Shown here piece after piece: positions 38,993 to 47,931 of a stretch of 64,000 nt of DNA. The notes under the pieces were generated by a model, which worked only from the letters and a program-made list of their open reading frames with translations, was not told the origin of the DNA and searched no databases. Both the position numbers and the translations under genes were made by a program. Source of the DNA: Chryseobacterium ginsenosidimutans (lineage in GTDB: Bacteria; Bacteroidota; Bacteroidia; Flavobacteriales; Weeksellaceae); contig NZ_JAUSXC010000001.1 of NCBI RefSeq assembly GCF_030823405.1, positions 1,161,001 through 1,225,000 of the forward strand, written 5' to 3'. How positions within the stretch are numbered: position 1 is the first letter of the stretch; the number at the start of each line of letters is the position of its first letter.

Positions 38993-39031
38993 ATCGCAAA
39001 GATATGGATTCCTATATTTTTTTATTGATTC

Positions 39032-39547
39032 TTACTTCAAAAGCTTATTAATCGTATTCTGAATTTCCGGATCTTCCGGTGTGATGGCATAATATTTTGC
39101 AATTGCAGATTTTTGATCAATTACCATATATCTGGGAATCCAGTTGAGATCAACATAATTATTAAAATCGTTTTTCCAGCCGGAAGCGAACCAGTAATTT
39201 TCTTTATCTTTCATTTCAAATCTTTCCAGGCTTTTATCAAAACCCTCTTTTGATCGGTCTAATGAAAGAAATACAAAGTCTATATTCTTGTTATTTTCTT
39301 CTAATTCTTTAGCTTTTGGAAGAGCATTTAAACAGTCTCTGCACCAGCCGGCCCAAAAATCAAGCACTAAAACTTTACCTTTATGCTTATCTAAAATTTG
39401 TTGTATTGTAATACTTTTTCCGTCCTTGTCTTCTAATTTCTGGCTTAATGCTTCTTTGGAAAAGCTTGTTTTAAGAACTTTTGGAGTTTGTTGAGAACAG
39501 CCCAATCCGAAAATTCCTATCATGAATAATAATATTAACTTTTTCAT
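39032..39547 (-). CDS. TlpA/thioredoxin-like lipoprotein
   Basis: A 171-residue envelope protein with lipoprotein signal (MKKLILLFMIGIFGLGCSQQ). The thioredoxin fold contains VLDFWAGWCRDCLNALPKAKEL with the redox pair Cys-Arg-Asp-Cys, and the cis-proline region is IPRYMVIDQK. Such TlpA-type proteins reduce disulfides in periplasmic proteins, for example during cytochrome c maturation. It is monocistronic, 40 bp from the dinB start, on the same strand. The family is clear; the client proteins are unknown. Confidence 0.9.
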   Translation of the reverse strand: MKKLILLFMIGIFGLGCSQQTPKVLKTSFSKEALSQKLEDKDGKSITIQQILDKHKGKVLVLDFWAGWCRDCLNALPKAKELEENNKNIDFVFLSLDRSKEGFDKSLERFEMKDKENYWFASGWKNDFNNYVDLNWIPRYMVIDQKSAIAKYYAITPEDPEIQNTINKLLK

Positions 39548-39650
39548 TTTTTCGATTTCATTTATACAAATCTAAACAATGAAACGCAATTTGTAATTGG
39601 TTTCTTATGAATTAAAGAAAATTTATAAGATTGAAGATTTCTATAAATCT

Positions 39651-39848
39651 TTACGGATAGTTTTTCACCAAACCCTTTACTACTGTAATTACATTCGGCA
39701 TTGCTTTATCAGAATATTCTAAAGTATGAATGGCTTCAACCTCATCCTGCAGTTTTCCTAACCCCGATCCCAGAACGATCGCAAAATCAGGAGTTTCTTT
39801 AATAATGTTTTTAATAAACTCTGCTGTCTGCCTAATTTTTTCTAACAT
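39651..39848 (-). pseudogene. Purine-nucleoside phosphorylase remnant with large internal deletion
   Basis: A 65-codon frame begins like a purine nucleoside phosphorylase of the PunA type (EKIRQTAEFIKNIIKETPDF, then IVLGSGLGKLQDEVEAI). It then jumps after HTLEYSD to KAMPNVITVVKGLVKNYP, which reads like the C-terminal end of the same protein. Full-length enzymes have about 270 residues, so about 200 codons are missing in frame. The catalytic phosphate- and base-binding loops are gone, so it should be inactive. The ATG overlaps the end of lpxK by 17 bp. A real deletion or an assembly fault are both possible. Confidence 0.75.
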
Positions 39849-40857
39849 AATCTAAGATGATTTGGTTGAATTCTTCCTTTTTATCAATAATCACATTGAT
39901 AGGCCAGTAGTAAACAATTTCTCTAAGATAATCAAAGCTTTTTAAACGGACATAATCTTTTTCGGTTGTTAAGATTAATTTATATTCACCCAGTTTTTTA
40001 TACTCAGCTAGGATCTTTTTAATATCATCATCCGTAAAATTATGATGATCCCGAAATTTTAGATGTTTAACACGCTGTGAGAATTTTGCCAGATGAGTAA
40101 GCAAAGGTTTCGGATTGGCGATTCCTGTTATTAAAAGAATATCATAATAATTCAGGTTGTTGTCGGGGAGTATTTTTTCTTTTCCGTACACATTTTCGTC
40201 GTATCCGATGGATGAAAAGAATACTTTTTGGGTACGGTCGGGTCTTATTCTTGAGATGTAATATTGTTTGGTTTCTTCAGTTAATTCATCCGGACACTTG
40301 CTTACCATGATGATATCTGCTCTTTTTGATCCCGCCCGTGATTCTCTTAAATCTCCGGCAGGAAGAAGATGATCTTTAAAGTAAGGATCATTAAAATCGG
40401 TCATTAAAATATTGAATCCCGGCTTGATGGCTCTGTGCTGCATTGCATCATCTAACACCAAAACATCAAGATCCATATCCTCAATCACTTTTTTTGCCCC
40501 CGGAACTCTTTCTTCGGAAACAGCAATCACAAAACGGTTTTTAAAACGTTCAAACAACTGCATTGCTTCATCGCCCACAGTTTTATAGTTGCTTTCATAG
40601 TTTGTAACGGCATATCCTTTCGATAATCTTCCATAACCGCGGGAAAGTACTCCGGTTCTGTAATGTTTTGCTAAAAACTGAGCAAGATACATGACCATCG
40701 GAGATTTTCCGCTTCCGCCCACGGAAAGGTTTCCGACGCAGAGTATCGGAGTTTTGAATTTTGTCGACTTAAAAATTCCCAGATCATACATTGTGTTTCG
40801 GATACCCGTTACCATATGATAGCCGAGGGAAAAAGGATAGAGGTACCATCTTTTCAT
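39832..40857 (-). CDS. lpxK: Tetraacyldisaccharide 4'-kinase
   Basis: Inner-membrane-associated kinase that phosphorylates the lipid A disaccharide at the 4' position. The start MKRWYLYPFSLGYHMVTGIR (ATG at 40855-40857) matches the usual N-terminus with its amphipathic membrane helix; an ATG 60 bp further upstream lies in the promoter zone. The protein has 341 residues, with Walker A in CVGNLSVGGSGKSPMVMYLA and the LDDAMQHRAI segment characteristic of LpxK. A remnant of a nucleoside phosphorylase gene follows with a short overlap. truA is divergent. Confidence 0.95.
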   Translation of the reverse strand: MKRWYLYPFSLGYHMVTGIRNTMYDLGIFKSTKFKTPILCVGNLSVGGSGKSPMVMYLAQFLAKHYRTGVLSRGYGRLSKGYAVTNYESNYKTVGDEAMQLFERFKNRFVIAVSEERVPGAKKVIEDMDLDVLVLDDAMQHRAIKPGFNILMTDFNDPYFKDHLLPAGDLRESRAGSKRADIIMVSKCPDELTEETKQYYISRIRPDRTQKVFFSSIGYDENVYGKEKILPDNNLNYYDILLITGIANPKPLLTHLAKFSQRVKHLKFRDHHNFTDDDIKKILAEYKKLGEYKLILTTEKDYVRLKSFDYLREIVYYWPINVIIDKKEEFNQIILDYVRKN

Positions 40858-40959
40858 ACGTTTGCAAAAATAAGAAATTTCATATGGATTTGGCTTAAAA
40901 TGGTATCTACTTTTCAATATTATTTAAAAGTTCTATTCCTGATTATTATTAAATTAAAG

Positions 40960-40967
40960 TATTTTTG
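40960..40967 (+). promoter_or_regulatory. truA: truA promoter -7 box
   Basis: TATTTTTG matches TAnnTTTG. Transcription would begin about 13 bp before the TTG at 40986, leaving no room for an upstream ATG, which supports the TTG start. No clear -33 box. Confidence 0.55.
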
Positions 40968-40985
40968 TAGAGTTATATTATTACA

Positions 40986-41723
40986 TTGAGATATTTTATT
41001 GAGTTTTCTTACAACGGTAAAAATTATTTCGGCTATCAGATCCAGCCGGATGCTATTTCCGTACAGGAAGAATTGGAAAAGGCGCTCTCTACGATTTTAA
41101 GAGAAGAAATTAAAACAACAGGAGCAGGAAGAACGGATACAGGAGTTCATGCGAAGAAAATTTTTGCCCATTTTGATACAGAGAAAGTTTTGGATAATGA
41201 TCTTCCGAGAAGATTGAACAGCTTTCTTCCGCCCGATATTTCTATTAAAAGAATCTTTCGGGTAAAGGATGACTTTCATGCGAGGTTTGATGCCACTTTC
41301 AGGACGTATGAATATTATATTACATTAGAAAAAAATCCTTTCACCACAGAATCTGCATGGCAGCACTGGAGAAGGTATTTAGATATCGATAAGATGAATG
41401 AAGCCTGTAAGATTTTATTTGAATATGAGGATTTTACAAGTTTTGCTAAATTAAAAACCGACAACAAGACCAATATCTGCAAAATGTACAAAGCAGAATG
41501 GGGACAAAACGGGAGCGAATTAAAATTCACCGTTTCTGCAAACCGTTTTCTAAGGAATATGGTACGAGCAATTGTCGGCACAATGGTAGAAATAGGAGCA
41601 GGAAAAATAAAACCTGAAGATCTGCGAAAAGTTATCGAGAACAAAAATCGTAATTCTGCAGGAACTTCCGCACCGGCTCACGGATTGTACCTTGTGGATG
41701 TCGGGTATGAATTTGAAGAGTAA
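40986..41723 (+). CDS. truA: tRNA pseudouridine(38-40) synthase TruA
   Basis: Modifies uridines 38-40 in the anticodon stem-loop of many tRNAs. It has 245 residues and the catalytic Asp in GAGRTDTGVHAKKIFAHFD. Other conserved parts are the FSYNGKNYFGYQIQPDAISV start and NRFLRNMVRAIVGTMVEIG. The start codon is TTG: homology of TruA N-termini (MRYFIEFSYNG) and the nearby promoter leave no alternative. It is followed by the palindrome array and the ABC exporter gene. Confidence 0.95.
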   Translation: MRYFIEFSYNGKNYFGYQIQPDAISVQEELEKALSTILREEIKTTGAGRTDTGVHAKKIFAHFDTEKVLDNDLPRRLNSFLPPDISIKRIFRVKDDFHARFDATFRTYEYYITLEKNPFTTESAWQHWRRYLDIDKMNEACKILFEYEDFTSFAKLKTDNKTNICKMYKAEWGQNGSELKFTVSANRFLRNMVRAIVGTMVEIGAGKIKPEDLRKVIENKNRNSAGTSAPAHGLYLVDVGYEFEE

Positions 41724-41739
41724 TTTTAAGTTTAACCCG

Positions 41740-41918
41740 TCTGAAGTTCCGAAAGTCTCCCTCTGTTCAGGTTTGCCGTGTCGGAAGTTCCGACGATCTG
41801 AAACAGTTTTGGTTTATCTCATCGGAGATCTCCGAAAGCTTCCCTTACCTTTGGTTTTCTCCGTCGGAAGTTCCGACAATAAGAATCAGTTGTGGTTTGC
41901 CCTGTCGGAAACCTCCGA
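41740..41918. repeat. Array of five palindromes at 41-42 bp spacing
   Basis: Palindromic cores begin at 41740 (degenerate, TCTGAAGTTCCGA), 41781 (TCGGAAGTTCCGA), 41822 (TCGGAGATCTCCGA), 41864 (TCGGAAGTTCCGA) and 41905 (TCGGAAACCTCCGA), at spacings of 41, 41, 42 and 41 bp. GGTTT recurs 7-11 bp before cores 2 to 5. The array fills the spacer after truA and holds no credible gene. The function is unknown. Confidence 0.9.
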
Positions 41919-42055
41919 TGATATATTTGATTTACATTATCTGAATTTTAGGCAGTTTTGCTTATTTGTTTTTTCATCTATGGCATAAATAACAGCTATC
42001 TGAATTTTTCATCGGGAATTTATCAACTTGTAAAGCCTGTCAAATTATAAAGTCT

Positions 42056-42063
42056 TATTTTTG
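42056..42063 (+). promoter_or_regulatory. ABC exporter promoter -7 box
   Basis: TATTTTTG matches TAnnTTTG, 40 bp before the exporter ATG. The -33 element is unclear. Confidence 0.45.
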
Positions 42064-42103
42064 CAGAGAATTTTTAAAAATTAATTCTTCTTCAATTCGT
42101 ACA

Positions 42104-43865
42104 ATGAAAAAACAAGATACCTGGGGAATTGTAAAGAGGCTGTTCTTTATAGGAATGAAGTTTCGTTCTTGGTTCATCCTTACTTTAATCATCTCCATCA
42201 TACTGGCAATAGTTTCTACTTACAGACCTTACCTCACCATGGAAGTGGTAGATAATGATATCACGAGGCTGAAAGATAAGGCTTTAATGATGAAGCATAT
42301 CTATATTTTGGTGGGTTTGGTGTTTGCGGAAACGGTCTTAAACTTTTTCTTAGTTTATTTTTCCAATTATATTTCTCAAAATGTAATCAGAGATATCAGA
42401 GAAAGGCTTTACAGTAAACTCATTTATTTCAGGACGTCATTTTTCGACAAAACTCCGATCGGGCAGTTGGTGACGAGAGCTGTTGGTGAGTGTTGAAACC
42501 ATTGCAACGGTTTATACAGACGGTTTCCTGATGGTTTTCGGGGATGTTTTAAGAATTATTTTTGTGTTGGTGATGATGTTCAGTACCAATGTTCACCTGA
42601 GTTATATTACGCTGGCAATTTTACCTCTGATGGTAGTGATCACCAGATTTTTTCAGAAAAGGCTGAAGACAGCATTTGGTGATGAAAGAACATGGACTTC
42701 CAATCAAAACTCTTTTGTTCAGGAAAGACTCGCAGGAATGCCCATTATTCAGGTTTTCAACAGGCAGGAATCTGAATTCAAAAAGTTTGACGATATCAAT
42801 ATTACCCTGAAAAATGCATTGCTGAGAACGGTTTTTATTTTCTCGCTGTTCTTTCCTGTGGTTGAATTGATTTCTTCCCTTTTCATCGGGTTTATCCTTT
42901 TCTATGGAGGTTATATTACGATCAGCGCAGGTGTTGTAATTGCGTTTATCCAATATATTTCGATGTTGATTCGCCCTTTAAGACAAATAGCAGATAGGTT
43001 TAACAATATTCAGAGAGGAATTGTAGGTGCGGAGCGTGTTTTAGGTGTTATGGACGAAGATTATGCGATGCCGAATAACGGAACAGTTGTTAAGGAGAAT
43101 TTTGATGGTAAGATTGAATTTCAGAATGTACATTTTGCATATGATGACAAACAGGAAGTTTTAAAAGGAATTGATTTTAAAGTAAATCCCGGAGAAACTG
43201 TTGCCATCGTAGGAGCCACCGGAGCCGGAAAATCTACCATTATCAGCTTGATTACGAGATTATATGATATTAATTCAGGAAATATTTTAATTGATGATGT
43301 TGATCTGAAGGATTATGAATTATATTGCCTGAGAAGCCATATCGGGGTTGTTTTGCAGGATGTTTTCCTTTTCCACGGAAGTATTTTTGAAAATCTTGCT
43401 TTTGGTGATGAAAGCATTACATTAGACAAAATAAAAGCAGGAGCAAGAGAGATTGAGGTGGATGATTTTATAGAAAGTCTCCCCGGCGGTTATGATTATG
43501 TAGTGAGTGAAAGGGGTTCGTCGATTTCCTTAGGACAAAGACAATTGCTGTCGTTCCTGAGAGCATATTTATCTGATCCTAAAATATTAATTCTGGATGA
43601 AGCAACATCTTCCATCGATCATGAAAGTGAAAAGCTGATCCAGAGAGCAACGGAAAAAATTACTAAAAACAGAACATCAATTATTATTGCGCACAGACTT
43701 TCGACCATCGAAAAAGCCGACAAAATTATTGTAATGGAGCATGGGAAAATCGTTGAAGAAGGTAAGCATCTGGAGCTTTTAGACAAAAATGGTTATTATT
43801 CTACTTTATATAAGGCTCAATTGAGGCATGAAGTGGAAATGGAGGAAGAGGAAAGCCAGAAATAA
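42104..43865 (+). pseudogene. ABC exporter (MsbA/MdlB-like), frameshifted
   Basis: An ABC transporter with fused membrane and ATPase domains, about 586 codons, as in MsbA- or MdlB-type exporters. The first frame (to 42496) has two membrane helices and ends in LVTRAVGEC. The second frame continues with VETIATVYTDGFLMVFGDVL, then more helices, Walker A (GATGAGKST), signature (LGQRQLL in SSISLGQRQLL), Walker B (ILILDEATSSID) and the H-loop (IIIAHRLST). Removing one G at about 42490 (GGTGAGTG to GGTGATG) joins both into a normal RAVGDVETIA sequence. The break is one inserted base, either a sequencing error or a real inactivation. Confidence 0.88.
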
Positions 43866-43888
43866 TAGTTTCGGTTTCAAAAATATAG

Positions 43889-43921
43889 ATGAGGTTAAAA
43901 TCAATTTGGTTTTAACCTCAT
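43889..43921. terminator. Bidirectional terminator after the exporter
   Basis: Perfect 12-bp arms ATGAGGTTAAAA/TTTTAACCTCAT with a 9-nt loop lie between the exporter gene and the convergent CPBP gene and are followed by T-rich sequence on both sides. Confidence 0.85.
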
Positions 43922-43922
43922 T

Positions 43923-44793
43923 TTATTTAATATCGTATTCTTTTTGTAAGATTTTTAAAAATTCGTCTTTTGAAATTCCTTCTTTTGATTTAAAGTGGAT
44001 ATTAATCAAACCTTCATCGATACTCAGTTTGTCTTTACCATACATATAATCGATTAAGTATTGAAACTGATACTGTTTTCCTTCAATACTGTAAATTAAA
44101 TCATTTGAAACATTTACATCAAGGGATGTCGGTTCATTATTATCAACAAAAACTTTATATTCGATTCTCAGATTGTAATTGTTACCGTTGTCAATAAATG
44201 GAGGGGTAAAAAAAAAGAAAAACGAATGGAATGACAATTGCGAAAAGCAAATTCCAAATAGCATGATATAGGAAACTATAATATAAATTAAGCCTTACTC
44301 GGATATAGCTCAAAATAAGGCCGCCAGATAATTGTGAAATGAGAATTAAAGGTGATAAGGCATAAAATAATGATGAATCATTGACGTAATTATCCAGATG
44401 TACGAATCCGAAAATAGTAGAAAAAGCATAGACTAAAAATGGAAAAATCCTGTTCCATTTTTCTCTGTTGATAAAGCTTGAAAAAAGCTTATGATACCTC
44501 AAAGAATATCTGAAAATACATTCCTCAATAAGTGGAGCAATCAATACTGCTAAAAATAAAGTGTCTAATAAAGTAAGATTTTCAAAAGCTTCTGTCTGTT
44601 TTAATGAAACAAATTTTCCAGCAATATAATTTGTAGGAAATACGAAGATTAATGAAAATAGTATTTCAATAATTAGCAGATTAAAGATAAAAAGAAATTT
44701 TTCTTTATTAGAAATTTTTATTTGAACATCATTTGGTTTTTTAATAAAGCTGATGAGATCTAGAAAGTCTTCTTTTAGTTTTGGGAAATACAT
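43923..44793 (-). pseudogene. CPBP family intramembrane metalloprotease, probably frameshifted
   Basis: The upstream frame (44191-44793, 200 residues) is a CPBP/CAAX-type membrane protease: the motifs are IEECIFRYSLR (EExxxR), FGFVHLDN and YHAIWNLLFA, with several membrane helices. It stops at VFLFFYPSIY after a run of nine A (+ strand 44208-44216). The next frame (43923-44264) starts inside it and continues TPPFIDNGNNYNLRIEYKV to KILQKEYDIK, a soluble tail. With one A less the two join into about 290 residues with a natural last helix, so a homopolymer frameshift is likely. Alternatively the 200-residue form and a short second gene are real. Confidence 0.65.
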
Positions 44794-45136
44794 GCTGTTT
44801 TTTGTGTTTACTAATATGTTTTACTTCAGACACTTTTGTTACAGAAATCATTTAATAATTTTTCCAGATATCATTTATCCAAATTCTCTGAAATACTCTT
44901 CTGATAAAGGTTTTAGAATGATTGTTTAATTTCTTTTATAAATAGTAAATCTAAACAAAACGGATATGTGTTGCGAAATTGACTTTGTATTTTATGATAA
45001 ATTGTAAAAATGTTAAGCAAATGTTGTATTTGTATCAATAAATTCATTAACTTTATTGTGAATTTAAACATCACCCCTGCAAAATGGTAGGGTGTTTGAT
45101 ATAAAAAGGTAGTTTTAATTAAATCCCAAAATATAG
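44794..45136. other. Intergenic stretch without recognised gene
   Basis: This 343-bp spacer separates the CPBP gene and the small hypothetical gene, which point away from each other. It is very AT-rich. The only structure seen is an imperfect hairpin around 45066-45098 (AAACATCACCC / GGGTGTTT) in the leader of the small gene. No tRNA, no repeat and no convincing reading frame were recognised. Confidence 0.6.
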
Positions 45137-45349
45137 ATGAAGAATATCCAAGATGAATTTCAAGTTTTTAGAGACGAACTTAGAAAGTTGAATATCGAAG
45201 TACAAAAGGTGGTGAAAGTAGGAAATGGGAGTATGGATTTCCACGAAGTATTCTACAAGTCGCCCAGATATGAAGATGTAAAAAGTGTGTATGTTCAGCG
45301 ACATAATCTGGACAACATTCTTGAAAAATTTAAGCAAGCTTATCATTAA
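45137..45349 (+). CDS. Small hypothetical protein (70 residues)
   Basis: A short acidic-basic protein starting MKNIQDEFQVFRDELRKLNI and ending NLDNILEKFKQAYH. It has no signal peptide and no membrane segment, and looks mostly helical with a central loop (GNGSMDFHEVFYKSPRYEDV). I do not recognise the family. Support for it being real is the clean start, the strong terminator 8 bp after its stop, and codon usage like its neighbours. It is convergent with the MFS transporter gene. Confidence 0.6.
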   Translation: MKNIQDEFQVFRDELRKLNIEVQKVVKVGNGSMDFHEVFYKSPRYEDVKSVYVQRHNLDNILEKFKQAYH

Positions 45350-45356
45350 AAAATAG

Positions 45357-45390
45357 AACTGGCGGCTCAGAGCATCTGAACCGCCAGTTT
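45357..45390. terminator. Bidirectional terminator
   Basis: AACTGGCGGCTCAG and CTGAACCGCCAGTT pair over 14 bp with one mismatch and a 5-nt loop, followed by T. It lies between convergent genes. Confidence 0.88.
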
Positions 45391-45407
45391 TTATTATAAA
45401 ATTTAAA

Positions 45408-46700
45408 TTAATCCTTATCCAAAGTCGAAGTTTTTTTGGTGTCTTTCATGCCTGCATAAACAACGAATGAAAAGAAAATACAGCCGGTAATATACCAATA
45501 GAAATAATGTTCCACATGTGCTTCTTTGAACCAAAGTGCGATATATTCTGCCGTTCCTCCGAAAATAGCAACAGTCAGCGCATAAGGCAGCCCTACTCCC
45601 AACGCTCTGACTTCAGCAGGGAAAAGCTCTGCCTTCACAACTGCGTTTATCGATGTATAACCGCTCACAATAATCAAAGCCGACATAATTAAGAAAAATG
45701 CACCCCACATTGAAGTGGTTGTGCTTAAAGCATTAAGAAGAGGATAAGTGAAAACAGTTCCTAAAATTCCGAAGCTTAAAAGCAGTGGCCTTCTTCCTAT
45801 TTTATCCGACAAAGCTCCAAAAACAGGTTGTAAACAAGCAAAAATGAAGAGAGAAATAAACGAAATTAAAGTAGATTCTTCCTTGGTAAGATGAACTGTA
45901 TTCACCAGGAATTTCTGCATATAAGTCGTATAAGTGTAAAATGCCAGAGTTCCGCCTAAAGTAAGACCGATAACGGTTACCAATGCTTTTGGATGTTTTA
46001 ATAATTCTTTGATCGAACCTTTTTTCTTTTCGTTGACATCTTTTTTGTTCTCAAAAGCTTCGGTTTCATGAAGGTTTGCCCTTAAGTATAATGCAATCAC
46101 AGAAAGTAAAGCTCCGATCACGAAAGGAATTCTCCATCCCCAATCTTCAAGTTGAGTTTCCGTTAGTAAAAATTTCTGTAAAATCAATTGAATTCCCAAC
46201 GCAATTAATTGTCCGCCGATCAACGTTACATATTGAAAACTGGAATAGAATCCTCTTCGTTCAGAAGTTGCCATTTCGCTGAGGTATGTTGCAGAGACTC
46301 CGTACTCTCCACCGACACTTAATCCTTGCACCAATCTTGCAATCAACAATAATAATGGTGCTAAAACTCCTATCGTTTTATAAGTTGGTGTTAAAGCAAT
46401 TAACAAAGAACCGAATGACATCAATAAAACAGAAAGTGTCATTGCTTTTTTTCTCCCGATTCTATCGGCTATACTTCCGAAAAGCCAGCCTCCGACAGGT
46501 CTCATCAAAAATCCGACAGCAAAGATTCCTGCAGTGTTCAACAATTGAGCCGTCATATCCGAATTCGGAAAAAATGAATGCGAAAAGTAAATGGCAAATG
46601 CAGCATAAGCATACCAATCATACCATTCTACCAGGTTTCCTATCGATCCGCCAACAATGGCTTTGATTCTTTGGGCGGTGGTAATTTGTGAAGTGTTCAT
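45408..46700 (-). CDS. MFS transporter, metabolite:H+ symporter (KgtP/ProP-like)
   Basis: A 430-residue inner-membrane transporter with about 12 helices. The N-terminal pattern GGSIGNLVEWYDWYAYAAFA and the loop 2-3 motif FGSIADRIGRKKAM are characteristic of the MHS family (alpha-ketoglutarate, proline/betaine and citrate symporters); VQGLSVGGEYGVSATYLSEM is the helix 4-5 signature. It takes up an organic acid or zwitterion with protons. The substrate cannot be read from sequence. Single gene, with a terminator shared with the converging small gene. Confidence 0.93.
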   Translation of the reverse strand: MNTSQITTAQRIKAIVGGSIGNLVEWYDWYAYAAFAIYFSHSFFPNSDMTAQLLNTAGIFAVGFLMRPVGGWLFGSIADRIGRKKAMTLSVLLMSFGSLLIALTPTYKTIGVLAPLLLLIARLVQGLSVGGEYGVSATYLSEMATSERRGFYSSFQYVTLIGGQLIALGIQLILQKFLLTETQLEDWGWRIPFVIGALLSVIALYLRANLHETEAFENKKDVNEKKKGSIKELLKHPKALVTVIGLTLGGTLAFYTYTTYMQKFLVNTVHLTKEESTLISFISLFIFACLQPVFGALSDKIGRRPLLLSFGILGTVFTYPLLNALSTTTSMWGAFFLIMSALIIVSGYTSINAVVKAELFPAEVRALGVGLPYALTVAIFGGTAEYIALWFKEAHVEHYFYWYITGCIFFSFVVYAGMKDTKKTSTLDKD

Positions 46701-46775
46701 AAAGGAAAGATATTTCTTTTTCTATTATGAATCAAATAAAAATATTATTTACATAAAACTTCAAGCTCTATTGAT

Positions 46776-47529
46776 CTAAAATCGATACCCTAAAGACAGT
46801 CCGCTTCTAAAACCAATCCAAGGACCGTCTATTTTTATTCGTGCTCCGTTTGCATTGGTTTCTACAGTATAGTTCACATAAGGAACATCAAGATCTTCTA
46901 TTTCTTTTTTAAGTTGGGCCTGCATATCAGGAGTAAGAACAACATCGCTGGTCATGGTAAAATCTCCTTTTCCGGATCCGTAATGCGCGCCTGCAATCCA
47001 TAAATCCAGCACTAGATTTTGACTTCTCGTAAGGAAAAACTGAACTCCAACCATCAATCCGCCACTGTTGCCATGAGCACTACCATAACCTTTCAAAGGA
47101 ATCTGATAAGTACCTCCACTGAAAGTATAATCATAATAAAAATCGAATGTATTGGAAGTTACTTTTGAATAACGGTAGTAAGGTGCAATATAAAAACCTT
47201 TTCCGTAGCCTGCACCAAGATAAAAACGGGGTTCAATGGTGAAATTAAAGGACTTTACTTCAAGATTCTGAAATCTCTTTTCATCTTCATCACTCAAAAA
47301 AGAGTTGATAAAAGGGACTTTTCCTTCGGGCATCACTCCGAATCCCATATTTAATGAAAACCAATCGGTAAATGCTCTTTCATAAGAAAGATTGATATTT
47401 CTGAACACATAAGCTGTAACATTCGTTTTGATGATATTCATCTTTTCGGAAGGTTCAGCAGTTGTTATTTCCTGTGCTTGTACTCCTGAAAAAAATAATG
47501 CACGGAAACAGGAAGAGATATTTTTTCAT
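46776..47529 (-). pseudogene. DUF3575-like outer membrane protein, frameshift in signal peptide
   Basis: The main frame (46776-47441) encodes a beta-barrel-type protein: ITPRFYLG-like strands such as FTIEPRFYLGAGYGKGFYIAPY and a C-terminal LSLGYRF, with the DUF3575 pattern NIIKTNVTAYVFRNINLSYE. It lacks a signal peptide. Upstream on the same strand, ATG at 47527-47529 starts MKKYLFLFPCIIF in another frame, interrupted at a run of seven A (+ strand 47489-47495). With one A less the reading becomes MKKYLFLFPCIIFSGVQAQE followed by the main frame, a perfect signal peptide. So one extra base breaks or phase-switches the gene. Confidence 0.8.
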
Positions 47530-47931
47530 GACTTTATATTTTAGGATCTGTTGGTGTTGAAGTACAGCAAAAAACGGGCAAAAGATTAAAAGAATACACT
47601 TTTTGGTGAAAAATTAAATATTTGTTTATGAGTTATTTATGATAGAATAGGAAGTTTACGTTTGGTCAGGATGTAATAAATATCGCATATTGCCTGTCTT
47701 TATTATTCAAATTCTGTTATGAAAAAGACAGCGGAAATTAAGGAAGTTGTTTTTAAAATCTCAACGAAAAAAGCAGTTTGCAGATAAAGCAGTTTATACT
47801 TTTGATAAAGAAGCCTTATAAAAAGCCCATTATGCAAGAGATTTATTGCAAACTTTGCCGGAATTGCAAATAAAAAACCCGCTCAGAAAATTTCCCGGCG
47901 GATTCTTTTGTTAGTAATTAAAATATAAATT
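47530..47931. other. Intergenic stretch with a possible gene remnant
   Basis: A 402-bp spacer. At 47719-47787 on the + strand a 22-codon frame (MKKTAEIKEVVFKISTKK) breaks off. A second + frame from about 47766 reads RKKQFADKAVYTFDKEAL, stop, KAHYARDLLQTLPELQIKNP. The two look like pieces of one small decayed coding sequence, but I cannot name a family. Nothing else was seen. Confidence 0.35.

Noticed and set aside
41740..41918. CRISPR array
   Set aside because: The repeated core is only 13-14 bp, it is an internal palindrome rather than a 28-37 bp repeat, the intervening sequences share GGTTT, and no cas gene is present in the window.
41692..41988. A 98-codon + strand frame across the palindrome array
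   Set aside because: It starts inside truA in another frame, has no family features, and its sequence is explained by the repeat units.
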